The notes under the pieces: generated by a model | Databases searched by the model: none | What the model was told of the DNA's origin: nothing | Seen by the model: the letters and a program-made list of their open reading frames with translations, nothing else | Translations under genes and position numbers: made by a program | Assembly: GCA_900546665.1 (NCBI GenBank) | Contig: URDY01000019.1 | Coordinates: 1 to 56,528, forward strand | Origin: an uncultured Paraprevotella sp. | GTDB lineage: Bacteria; Bacteroidota; Bacteroidia; Bacteroidales; Bacteroidaceae | Direction: 5' to 3' | Length of the DNA: 56,528 bases | Part shown: positions 1-8,458 of the stretch, piece by piece | Numbering within the stretch: position 1 is the stretch's first letter | Layout of the letters: every line of letters begins with the position of its first letter

Positions 1-39
1 ATATTTTTTATTATAGACCTCTAATTCTCAATGGAATAA

Positions 40-89
40 TTCTTCTTGTGTAGAGATGTGAAAAACACATCATTCTTAAACAAGAAGAA
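40..89. repeat. Nested inverted repeat upstream of the coiled-coil lipoprotein
   Basis: A 10-base arm at 40-49 (TTCTTCTTGT) is exactly complementary to 80-89. Inside it a second hairpin pairs GATGTG (55-60) with CACATC (66-71) around a five-A loop. It lies about 210 bases before the first gene. It could be the terminator of a gene outside the window, a leader RNA structure, or a protein or recombinase site. The rest of 1-300 is AT-rich with no gene and no convincing promoter. A weak -7-like TAATTTG is at 233-239. Confidence 0.5.
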
Positions 90-300
90 AAGTCATTATT
101 GTAATTAAGAAAGAAAGTAAAAAAAAGAACTAATCGGTTATATATGAAGAAAATATTCATTTTTTCCAGCTGTTCACGATGCATTATAGAACTTAAATCA
201 ATTTTATGAAGCCCGTATATAAATAGCGAAGTTAATTTGAATATACATTATAGAAAAAATAGAGAGTGATTTATAGTTTTTAACCAAAAACATTTTATTT

Positions 301-3300
301 ATGAAGAAAAAGTTTATTAGTGTTGCGTTGTTTGGTGCTGTAATTATTGCATCATCAAGCGTACTTTCTTCTTGTAAAGACTACGATGATGATATCTCAT
401 CAGTACAAGGAGAACTGCACACTGGACTAGATGCATTGAATGCACAGTACAATGCGTTGAATGAAGCCTTGGAAGCAGCTAAGTCTGAAGCTAAAGCTGC
501 ACAGGAAGCTGCTACTGCCGCTATCAATGAAGCTCAGTCCACTGCAGACGAAGGTGTAAAGGCTGCCGCTGAAGCTAAAGCTGAAGCAGAACTTGCTAAA
601 CAGGCTGCTGCTGAAGCTAAGGCTGATGCTATCGCTGAAGCTCAAAAACTGGTTGAAGAAGTTAAGAAAATGATTCCTAGCACTGACGGTTTTGTTACTG
701 ACGAGACTCTCAATGCTAAAGTAAAAGAATTACTTGCTAAAATTGCAGCTGTAGATGTAACAGATGAATTGGCCACATTGAAAGACCAGCTAGACGGAAT
801 CAATCTTGATGAAGTTTCAAGCGCTATCGAACAAATGAAAATCCAGCTCGAAGCTGTACAAAAGTTCGAATCTCTTATTACAACCAATCAAAGTTCTATT
901 TCTGACTTACAAACAAAATATACAGAAATAAACAAGTCTATTGAGACTATTAATACGGAAATGGACAATTTGGCCAAATTGTCAGACGTAACTAGTTTGG
1001 AAGAACGTGTACAAAAAGCAGAAGAAGCGCTTAAGAATGTAGAACAGAATGTAACTGTTGTTAATCAGAACTTGGTTACTATCTTAGGTAAAGGTCTGAG
1101 AGGCTTGGTATTCTACCCCAACTTGTTTATCAATGGTATTGAGGCTGCTGAATACGGATTTGTACGTAATGCCGTAATGGCAGGCACTGACGCTCAAGGA
1201 GGAGTAGAAGATAATGAAGGAAATTCATATAAATTCATAGGCAACCAAACTAAAGATCGCGCGATTGACTATGCTGTAACAGGAAATACAGCTGATGTTT
1301 ATCCGTATGTGGAAATTGCATACCATATGAATCCTTCTAACGCAGAAGTAAAAGATGCAAGTGATGTGGCATTTATTTCACGTCATGCTGAAGTTATCGG
1401 ACTTCGTTCAACAGAAGGAAATGTAGGTGACATTACTTCAAAAGCAGTCAATACAGCAGATGGTAAATTGAATGTAAAAGTTCAGGCTAATGGTGCTAAG
1501 TTGGAAGAAGCAGTTGAGAATGGACTTGGTACTATTTTTGCTGCACAAGTCAGCGCAGGTGATACTGTAGTTACTTCAGACTATGCATTGCTTTATCCTA
1601 CTACAATCAAGATGGAGCATTTGGCATTCAACAATCCGAAGTATATGGCTGAAGATTGCAATGAAGCAGGTTTCAATGATGTTTTGTTTGATACACCAAA
1701 CAAGGCTGTAGAATTTAAGGGCGGTCAATGGACAGATCCTGAACGTGACAATTTGGTTCACCCTGTTCAGGAATCATTCTGCATTCCTTATAATCAATCA
1801 ATTGACCTTAACAAGATGTTCCAGTTGCACTATAGCTGGAATTCCCCAACTAAGAATGCAACAGAACATGCGGTCATTCTTCCTGGTGATGAGTCTTATT
1901 ATGGTCTGAAATACGAATACAACTTGGTAGATTACACTATCGGCCAGAATGGTACTTCTGAAAGCAAGTATGCAAGCTTGAACAATGGTGTTTTGAAACC
2001 ATGTATCGTAAAAGCTGACGGATCATCAGATGTTAATACTCAAGGCCGTTCATCTATTGGCAGACATCCTTTGGTACAGGTATTGGTTCGAGATACTGTA
2101 AACAATGTAGTTGTGCTGGATGGTTACGTACAGTTTGAAATCGTTGATGTACCTAAGTACACCTTGACTGACGTATTCAAGACCGAGAATATTAACTATG
2201 CACCTTGCGGTGGAGCTTCTAAGAAGATCTACTGGTATCAAATTTCAGACTTGCTGTATGAATATTCTAAGATGTCTAAGGAGGAATTCGAGGAAACTTA
2301 TGAAATAGAAGAAGTCAACGGTGAAGTTAAACAGTTCGTTTGGAACGGTACTGGTACTCCGACTCAAGGCGAAATTGCTAATAGCTTCAGAGATATCACT
2401 GGTACAGCTGAGCAAATCGGTACTATTCTGTTCGATCGCGATGAGGACTTAGACAATGACGGAACAACAACCAATACCTTCACTTGGAATTTCAGTGGTT
2501 GCAACACCGTGAAGATCTACGAAAAGCCTGGACGTACCCATACTGTATACGTACGTTTCGCACGTGTAAACAACAAGATCTCTTCTGATTACCGTTATGT
2601 ATACTTGCCTATCAACGTTACTGTGAACGAAAGGAATGAGAAAGTTGGCACAATGGGTGAAAAGATTAAGAACTACTGGTTCAGCAATAACCGCTTCCCG
2701 GCAGAATACGCATTCACCCGTCTGAATGTTCACGCTCCTGAAGATAATGGTAGTACATTGCCGTTTAAAGCATCATTAACTCAGGTATGGAATGGTAACG
2801 CAATCCAAATTGCCGGACTTGACAATGCAGCTCAGTACAATACATATAATCCTGCATCTGGTTCAGGTCATAGATTCTTCTTTGCTCCATTCGAAGGCAC
2901 TGACAACAAACGTAAAGGTGATAGCGGTCATGAATATACATTGAATGTAGAATCTAGCTCTATGATCAGTGTATGTGAAGGTTTTGGTTCTTACCCTTGG
3001 GATTCATCAAAGATCGGTAATAACGATAATAACATCAATATTATCAATGAGCATGCCATAGATCCTAATGACGGAGTATTTACTAATGATGTGGTTACTG
3101 CAACTTATGGTGGTACAACTCAGGAGATCGCGAGAATTTACCATAACAATGGCGAGCCTTATATCGAATTCTTACAGACCGATTATGCTAAGGACTTGCT
3201 GAACGGTTATGAATCTCAGAGACTTGATCCTAACGATAACACTAAAGACGGTGCAATGCTTCTCGTTAATATTGGTGTCGTAGCTTATGACAATTGCATT

Positions 3301-3828
3301 GTTAAAGCTGTTAACGATAATATCAATCCGGCATACTTCATTCGTCCGATCGATATCGTTGGTAAGGGTGATGTATTCGTTGACGCAACAGACAATGGTG
3401 AAAAAGCTTATGTATTCGATTTGTTTGAATTCAACGACTGGAGAGAAGTCAAGTTTGCAGATGAACCTTGGTACTATGCATATTATAACATCAAGAGTGT
3501 TGAAATCAACACAACAAAGGTTAAAACTGATATGAACCAGGCAGAAGGTAATTATGTATTATTATCAACAGTAACTGATAAGTTAAAGATTTCTTATGTA
3601 GGTGGTTCTTCAGCAACTTTGAGCGCTTTGCATAGAATGTACAATTATCAGGGTGCTACAGGTGTAGCAGATGCATATAGAGATGCTATGGGATATATCC
3701 TATATGAAAACAATATGGATAATGTAGCAGAATTCAATCTTCTCGTTCCGGTATCATTCACTTACGATTGGGGTACAATTACCAGAGAAGTTAAGATCGA
3801 AGTTAAAAAGACAATGGGTCAGAACTAA
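301..3828 (+). CDS. Large surface lipoprotein with Ala-rich coiled coil
   Basis: Predicted lipoprotein of 1175 residues. The signal peptide ends in a lipobox LSSC with the acceptor Cys at residue 25. The residues that follow (KDYDDD) are acidic, like the Bacteroidota lipoprotein export signal, so surface exposure is likely. Residues about 57-123 are an Ala/Glu/Lys-rich heptad stretch, and a second coiled-coil stretch spans about 165-260. The remaining 900 residues look like beta-rich modules of no family I recognise. The coiled coil probably forms a stalk that holds the C-terminal part away from the membrane. It is followed by a strong terminator at 3870-3900, so it appears monocistronic. Function is unknown. 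An adhesin, S-layer-like or cell-envelope spacer role are all possible. The start has no Shine-Dalgarno and is preceded by an A/T-rich stretch, as is usual for the phylum. Confidence 0.85.
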   Translation: MKKKFISVALFGAVIIASSSVLSSCKDYDDDISSVQGELHTGLDALNAQYNALNEALEAAKSEAKAAQEAATAAINEAQSTADEGVKAAAEAKAEAELAKQAAAEAKADAIAEAQKLVEEVKKMIPSTDGFVTDETLNAKVKELLAKIAAVDVTDELATLKDQLDGINLDEVSSAIEQMKIQLEAVQKFESLITTNQSSISDLQTKYTEINKSIETINTEMDNLAKLSDVTSLEERVQKAEEALKNVEQNVTVVNQNLVTILGKGLRGLVFYPNLFINGIEAAEYGFVRNAVMAGTDAQGGVEDNEGNSYKFIGNQTKDRAIDYAVTGNTADVYPYVEIAYHMNPSNAEVKDASDVAFISRHAEVIGLRSTEGNVGDITSKAVNTADGKLNVKVQANGAKLEEAVENGLGTIFAAQVSAGDTVVTSDYALLYPTTIKMEHLAFNNPKYMAEDCNEAGFNDVLFDTPNKAVEFKGGQWTDPERDNLVHPVQESFCIPYNQSIDLNKMFQLHYSWNSPTKNATEHAVILPGDESYYGLKYEYNLVDYTIGQNGTSESKYASLNNGVLKPCIVKADGSSDVNTQGRSSIGRHPLVQVLVRDTVNNVVVLDGYVQFEIVDVPKYTLTDVFKTENINYAPCGGASKKIYWYQISDLLYEYSKMSKEEFEETYEIEEVNGEVKQFVWNGTGTPTQGEIANSFRDITGTAEQIGTILFDRDEDLDNDGTTTNTFTWNFSGCNTVKIYEKPGRTHTVYVRFARVNNKISSDYRYVYLPINVTVNERNEKVGTMGEKIKNYWFSNNRFPAEYAFTRLNVHAPEDNGSTLPFKASLTQVWNGNAIQIAGLDNAAQYNTYNPASGSGHRFFFAPFEGTDNKRKGDSGHEYTLNVESSSMISVCEGFGSYPWDSSKIGNNDNNINIINEHAIDPNDGVFTNDVVTATYGGTTQEIARIYHNNGEPYIEFLQTDYAKDLLNGYESQRLDPNDNTKDGAMLLVNIGVVAYDNCIVKAVNDNINPAYFIRPIDIVGKGDVFVDATDNGEKAYVFDLFEFNDWREVKFADEPWYYAYYNIKSVEINTTKVKTDMNQAEGNYVLLSTVTDKLKISYVGGSSATLSALHRMYNYQGATGVADAYRDAMGYILYENNMDNVAEFNLLVPVSFTYDWGTITREVKIEVKKTMGQN

Positions 3829-3869
3829 TTAAAATAAAATGATTCAATTATCTTAAAATAGAACACTAC

Positions 3870-3900
3870 AGAGTGTGCCTTCCTATAAAAGGCACACTCT
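3870..3900 (+). terminator. Intrinsic terminator after the coiled-coil lipoprotein gene
   Basis: An 11-base perfect stem (AGAGTGTGCCT at 3870-3880 with its complement at 3890-3900) has a 9-base loop and is followed by T-rich sequence. It ends the upstream gene. It also overlaps the longest open frame of the next gene, which argues for that gene's internal start at 3933. Confidence 0.8.
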
Positions 3901-3932
3901 ACTTATTCAAATACTTTTTAATTTTCAAGTTA

Positions 3933-4430
3933 ATGAAAAAGCTTAATCTATTTGCCTTTATTGCAGCAATAATTGTAGCCTGCCTTTTTTCTTGTAAAGA
4001 CAAAGGAACTGTAAAAGAAGAACCTACTGAAACTGAAATATTCAAAAGCAGTCTGACCGCAGAAGATACTACTCAAGTTTTGTCATTATGCAATACCTGC
4101 ATGGAAACCTTAAAAAAAGGGGATATCGACAAAGCCTTGTCAATGATGCAAATGCTCAACCCTGACAGCACTTTGTCTCCGTTAAGTGAAGAAAAAAAGA
4201 TCCAATTAAAGAAAAATTTCAAGATTTTCCCTGTTTTGGACTATACCATAGAATATTTCACGTTCAATCTATCCGGCCTCAACGATGTCAAATACCAGAT
4301 CGAATTTATGAAGAAAGAACCAGGAGACCCTATCCCCAACACCATCGGATTCATGTTTAATCCTATCAAAGTGGATGGCAAATGGAATTTAGCTGTCAAA
4401 GAAGCAAATCAGGAAGTACTGCGTCATTAA
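3933..4430 (+). CDS. Small lipoprotein of unknown function
   Basis: A protein of 165 residues. The frame is open from an ATG at 3873, but that codon lies inside the terminator hairpin. The ATG at 3933 begins a clean lipoprotein signal peptide (MKKLNLF..., Cys at residue 21, LFSC), so 3933 is chosen. After a charged linker the mature part has a helical segment rich in Leu, Lys and Met, then beta-like strands ending in 'VDGKWNLAVKE'. The 'dGkWkl' ending is typical of small NTF2-like or DUF4878-like Bacteroidales lipoproteins, but I cannot assign a family. Only 28 bases separate it from the next gene, so the two may be cotranscribed. Confidence 0.75.
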   Translation: MKKLNLFAFIAAIIVACLFSCKDKGTVKEEPTETEIFKSSLTAEDTTQVLSLCNTCMETLKKGDIDKALSMMQMLNPDSTLSPLSEEKKIQLKKNFKIFPVLDYTIEYFTFNLSGLNDVKYQIEFMKKEPGDPIPNTIGFMFNPIKVDGKWNLAVKEANQEVLRH

Positions 4431-4458
4431 CAACCTAATCTAATATTAATTCTTTTAC

Positions 4459-7400
4459 ATGAAAACAAGATTACTTTTTACCGCTGCCATAGTAGCAGCC
4501 ACAAGTATGGCATCGCAGCCAGTATGGTGCAACCCGGCCCTACCTGTTACAACATTATCAACCCCCTACAACAACAGTGAGTCACCATGGGTTGGAGAAA
4601 TCATATCCACCGAAGGCACTTACTATTTGTACAACGTCGGTCTTAAACAATTCCTAAGTTGTGGCAATTCCTGGGGAACCCAGGCATCCGGCAATGAGGT
4701 CGGAATACCTGTCACATTTGAATTGGCTAACGGCAAATACGTCATCAATACAGATGCATATTATTCCGGAAAACATGTCGGACTGAACGGGTATGTCGAT
4801 AATGGAGACAGTAACCAATATTGGGAATTCACCAATATCGGGGATGAAAATAATCCTGTTTATACCATAAAGGGAAACAACCAATACTTTGCCAACACAG
4901 AAAGAAATGTCATTGGTTTCAGTGATGTACTGGATGACAAAGCCAAATGGCTGGTTGTATCCCAGAAACAAAGAATTGAAAAATTAGAAGAGGCTAGCGA
5001 ATCAAATGGCGTAGATGCTTCATTCTTTATTAAAAATCCGAATTTTGACAGAGCTGCAAGAGGATATTGGGAGGGCAGTTTTACAGCCGGTGGAAATGAC
5101 GGTAGCAATGCTGCCACATATAACTATTGTGCAGAAAGATGGAATACCAACTTTGATGTGCATCAAACTATTACAGACCTCCCTGCAGGAAAATACGTGC
5201 TGTCCTGCCAAGGCTTTTATAGAGCCGGCGGCACAGGGGATGTCGTAGCTAACCAAGGCAAACAAAACGCGGTTATATATGCAAACGAAGCCACCGCCCC
5301 TGTTATGTCCATTTTAGATGATGCCGGAAAAGTGGGGAGCGTCCAAATTGATGGGTACGGTGTCATTCCGAACTGGATGAATGAAGCTGCAAATGCTTTT
5401 AATGAAGGACTATACAGTGACAACCACGTAGAAGCCGTTGTTAAAAACGGAACCCTTACTATTGGTATAAAAAAGGATGTCACAATCTCTCAAGACTGGT
5501 GCATCTTTGACTCATTCAGATTGACATATTACGGCCTTACAAGAGATCTCGTAGTTGAAATCCTGCAAAGCAACATCAACGAGGCTGACGGCCTGATAAA
5601 GAGCCTGACTTTGATTTCAACATTGTGCGAACCGCTTCAAGCAGTCATCACTGAAGCCAACGATGCTATCGCTGATCCGGCTTGCAGCACCGACAGCCTG
5701 AACTCTCTTAACGACAAACTTGTTGCCGAAAAGGATATCCTTTCACCTTACCTCACTCCTTACAATGACATTGTCACCCTGATCAACAGTTGCGAAACGA
5801 CTTTGGCCAATTCCAAGGCCTCTCATGAGGTAAGGGCTGAATTTGAAAAAGCCATTGCCAACGCAAAAGCGAAACTGGCTGAAGCAACCTCGGCACAAGA
5901 GATTGAGGCTCTCCACGAACCTCTGATGGAAGCCAACAACAACTATATGGCAGAAGCCATTCCTACGGACGGAGGATATTTTGACGTGACTTTCAAACTG
6001 TCCAACCCGACCTGTACTGAAAACTACGGATGGGAGAAACATATCAAAAACGCATCAGCATCATACAATGTCAATAATTCAAGCCTTAACTCTAGCGAAT
6101 ATTCCGGAGTCGGCATTGAAGTATGGCAAAATTCACATGACGTATTCGACGGTGCCGACCTGATCTGGCAGACCTTGACAGATCTTCCTCAGGGTGTTTA
6201 TGAAATCAGCGCATTGGTTACCGGAAACAACAATTCACCAGTCAACCTCAAAGCCAACGGAATCATCAACCAAGTAAGTTCTACCACATGGAAACGTATT
6301 TCTGTCAAAACCATTGTTGATGAAAGCGGAATTCTGAGCGTGGGCATTTCTGCACCGCAAAACAACCTTAACAATTGGTTTACATTGGCTGACGTTAAGC
6401 TTAACTATTATGGCAATACTTTGGAATCTCTCCTAAACGAAATCAACGATGAAGCATCCAAACTGAGCACGAGCCTCAGAGGGCGGATTCCCAATAATAT
6501 GATGGGTGCAGTTAGCGACGGAGTACCTGTCATAGACGCAGAAGGAAATGCCATTACCTATACACTTTCCGAAGCAACTGAACAAATTATCGAATGGCAA
6601 AAGAATACAGAGCTGGCCAAATCAGCTATTGAGCCATATAGTGAATTTTTGGCGACCCGCGATTTCGTACTGTCAATCAACGACCAAACGACCGCTGACG
6701 AACAATACAAGAATGAATTGGAAGAGGCTGATTATACCTATTCTGCACAAGCAATGGGAGCAGTCACTATTGAAAATATCACCAATGCACAAAAACTGCT
6801 CAAGTCAGCGCTTGCCAACTACCTCCAGAACGTAAACGGACTTGCAGATGGCTGTACCGAGCTTGATCTTACTGCATTTGTCAATGATGCTGATTTCACT
6901 GACAATGCCAGCACGGCATGGAAGACCACGGCTACAGCTGAAAACTTCAGACACATGAGCCCAAATGGCAGCGTCAACAGCGGGACATATAGCAGCAACT
7001 TCATCGAATGTTACGTTAATACAAGCAAGACCCAATATAACAGCAACAAAAAGTTGGTTTACCAGACCCTTAGCGGAATGCCTAAAGGAAATTATGTGAT
7101 GGAGGGTTATGCATTCAATCGCCGTGAGCATTTCGGATCTGATGACACTATAGAACCGAATCCCGTATACTTGTTCATTAACGGAAGCACTGCAGAAATC
7201 AATTCATCCACATTTGCCAAAGGAACCGTCACAGGCTTTACAAGCGATGGCAACTTGGAATTTGGTTTGAAATCCGGTGCAGAATTCAATACAGACTGGA
7301 ATGGTTTGGGAGCTGTCAGCCTTAAATATCTCGGAACAGAAGCCCAAAATATCACGCTCAACGAAAAGGATCCGTTCGAGTTGAAGAATGACGTCTTTGC

Positions 7401-8019
7401 CAATGTCACTCTAGAAAAAGAATTCTCTGATTCAGAGTGGACTGCGCTATGCGTGCCGTTTGATATAGACATAGAAACTACTGCTCAATATTTCAGCAAG
7501 GTTAAAGTCCCAACCTCAATAGAGACAAAAAACAAATCTACCGTGCTAAACTTTGAAGATGCATCCTCTATTAAAGCTGGCATGCCATATCTTGTTAAGG
7601 CTAATACGCCTGACCTTAAAGCCATAAAAGCAGAAAAGACGGTAGTCTATGCAAGCAATCCATACACTGTAATCGTCAACAACAGCCAAATCTGTGGAAA
7701 TTACAATCCAACGGCAGTCAACGATAACCTTTTCATCTTCTCAGGAGATAGATTTAGTCGGGCTGAAAATGGTGAGAATAACACAATAGAAGGATTCAAT
7801 TTCTATGTTAACAGTAATACTGCCAACGATGAGATATTACTTTGCATAGACGGTGTCGTTACAACTATTGAAGTTGCCAATATGGCTGAAAACACTAATT
7901 ACGTGGACGTATATACGCTTACAGGTCTCAAAGTCAAGTCTAATGTAAAACAGACTGAAGCTTTGGATGGATTGAAAAAAGGAATTTACATCATCAATGG
8001 AAAAAAAGTAATGAAATAG
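4459..8019 (+). CDS. Giant secreted modular protein with C-terminal sorting-like tail
   Basis: 1186 residues with an N-terminal signal peptide ending near residue 24. Residues about 45-170 resemble a ricin-type beta-trefoil (aromatic repeats ending in W-x-F/W-x-V). Three similar beta-sandwich modules follow at about 190-355, 505-650 and 800-955. Each has a 'lt-DLPxGxYxls' strand and ends in 'vxLxYyG', like galactose-binding or carbohydrate-binding folds. They are separated by helical linkers with repeated Ala/Glu/Leu resembling FIVAR segments. A later domain has 'WTALCVPFD', a motif common in large Bacteroidales exoproteins. The protein ends in a short tail, 'VYTLTGLKVKS...KKGIYIINGKK', like type IX sorting tails. 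It is paralogous to the gene at 8459 but has one more sandwich module. No catalytic motif was seen. Binding or adhesion is more likely than catalysis. Confidence 0.85.
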   Translation: MKTRLLFTAAIVAATSMASQPVWCNPALPVTTLSTPYNNSESPWVGEIISTEGTYYLYNVGLKQFLSCGNSWGTQASGNEVGIPVTFELANGKYVINTDAYYSGKHVGLNGYVDNGDSNQYWEFTNIGDENNPVYTIKGNNQYFANTERNVIGFSDVLDDKAKWLVVSQKQRIEKLEEASESNGVDASFFIKNPNFDRAARGYWEGSFTAGGNDGSNAATYNYCAERWNTNFDVHQTITDLPAGKYVLSCQGFYRAGGTGDVVANQGKQNAVIYANEATAPVMSILDDAGKVGSVQIDGYGVIPNWMNEAANAFNEGLYSDNHVEAVVKNGTLTIGIKKDVTISQDWCIFDSFRLTYYGLTRDLVVEILQSNINEADGLIKSLTLISTLCEPLQAVITEANDAIADPACSTDSLNSLNDKLVAEKDILSPYLTPYNDIVTLINSCETTLANSKASHEVRAEFEKAIANAKAKLAEATSAQEIEALHEPLMEANNNYMAEAIPTDGGYFDVTFKLSNPTCTENYGWEKHIKNASASYNVNNSSLNSSEYSGVGIEVWQNSHDVFDGADLIWQTLTDLPQGVYEISALVTGNNNSPVNLKANGIINQVSSTTWKRISVKTIVDESGILSVGISAPQNNLNNWFTLADVKLNYYGNTLESLLNEINDEASKLSTSLRGRIPNNMMGAVSDGVPVIDAEGNAITYTLSEATEQIIEWQKNTELAKSAIEPYSEFLATRDFVLSINDQTTADEQYKNELEEADYTYSAQAMGAVTIENITNAQKLLKSALANYLQNVNGLADGCTELDLTAFVNDADFTDNASTAWKTTATAENFRHMSPNGSVNSGTYSSNFIECYVNTSKTQYNSNKKLVYQTLSGMPKGNYVMEGYAFNRREHFGSDDTIEPNPVYLFINGSTAEINSSTFAKGTVTGFTSDGNLEFGLKSGAEFNTDWNGLGAVSLKYLGTEAQNITLNEKDPFELKNDVFANVTLEKEFSDSEWTALCVPFDIDIETTAQYFSKVKVPTSIETKNKSTVLNFEDASSIKAGMPYLVKANTPDLKAIKAEKTVVYASNPYTVIVNNSQICGNYNPTAVNDNLFIFSGDRFSRAENGENNTIEGFNFYVNSNTANDEILLCIDGVVTTIEVANMAENTNYVDVYTLTGLKVKSNVKQTEALDGLKKGIYIINGKKVMK

Positions 8020-8093
8020 GGTTTTAATAGGTTATATTGGAAGCTCACGAATCCAATATATTGTTCAACAATCTCATGTATGTGAGATGGCAG

Positions 8094-8130
8094 ACGTCCG
8101 GGCTTGTGAAAGTCCGGACGTTTCCTTTTC
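8094..8130 (+). terminator. Intrinsic terminator after the first giant secreted gene
   Basis: ACGTCCGG (8094-8101) pairs with CCGGACGT (8114-8121), and T-rich sequence follows. It separates the two paralogous giant genes into different transcripts. Confidence 0.8.
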
Positions 8131-8244
8131 TGTATATTAAATAAGCAAATACCCCACATCAAGTTTATAACATTTGATTCTTACATACAAGAACATAATA
8201 TCTTTTTCTGTAAAAGAGCAACAATACCATATTTATAAAGTTCT

Positions 8245-8277
8245 GGAATATAATTTATTCCTTGAAAAAGGAATAAA
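8245..8277. repeat. Three-armed inverted repeat before the second giant gene
   Basis: TTTATTCCTT (8254-8263) is exactly complementary to 8268-8277 with a 4-base loop. The same middle arm can also pair with GGAATA at 8245-8250, so two exclusive hairpins can form. It lies about 60 bases upstream of the predicted promoter. The rest of 8020-8458 is a terminator plus an AT-rich promoter and leader, with no gene. Confidence 0.5.
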
Positions 8278-8308
8278 TGAAAAGATTGCATTAAAAAAAT
8301 AAGTTTAT

Positions 8309-8342
8309 TTGTATTAAATATATAAAAATAATGTATCTTTGC
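8309..8342 (+). promoter_or_regulatory. Bacteroidales-type promoter of the second giant gene
   Basis: TTTG at 8309-8312 and TATCTTTG at 8335-8342 (a perfect TAnnTTTG) are 22 bases apart, slightly wider than the usual spacing. The predicted leader is about 110 bases. It contains a 6-base hairpin, GAAGTT at 8392-8397 with AACTTC at 8402-8407. Confidence 0.6.
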
Positions 8343-8458
8343 CAACACAATACTATTAAAAGCATATACCATCAAATAATAAAATGTGAAGAAGTTAGCG
8401 AACTTCCACAGTTGAACAATACGAAAAAACCTATTTAATTAACCTATTTTTATTTCAC

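Noticed and set aside
3873..3932. Upstream extension of the small lipoprotein gene
   Set aside because: The ATG at 3873 lies inside a strong terminator hairpin and would bury the signal peptide. The ATG at 3933 fits a lipoprotein start.
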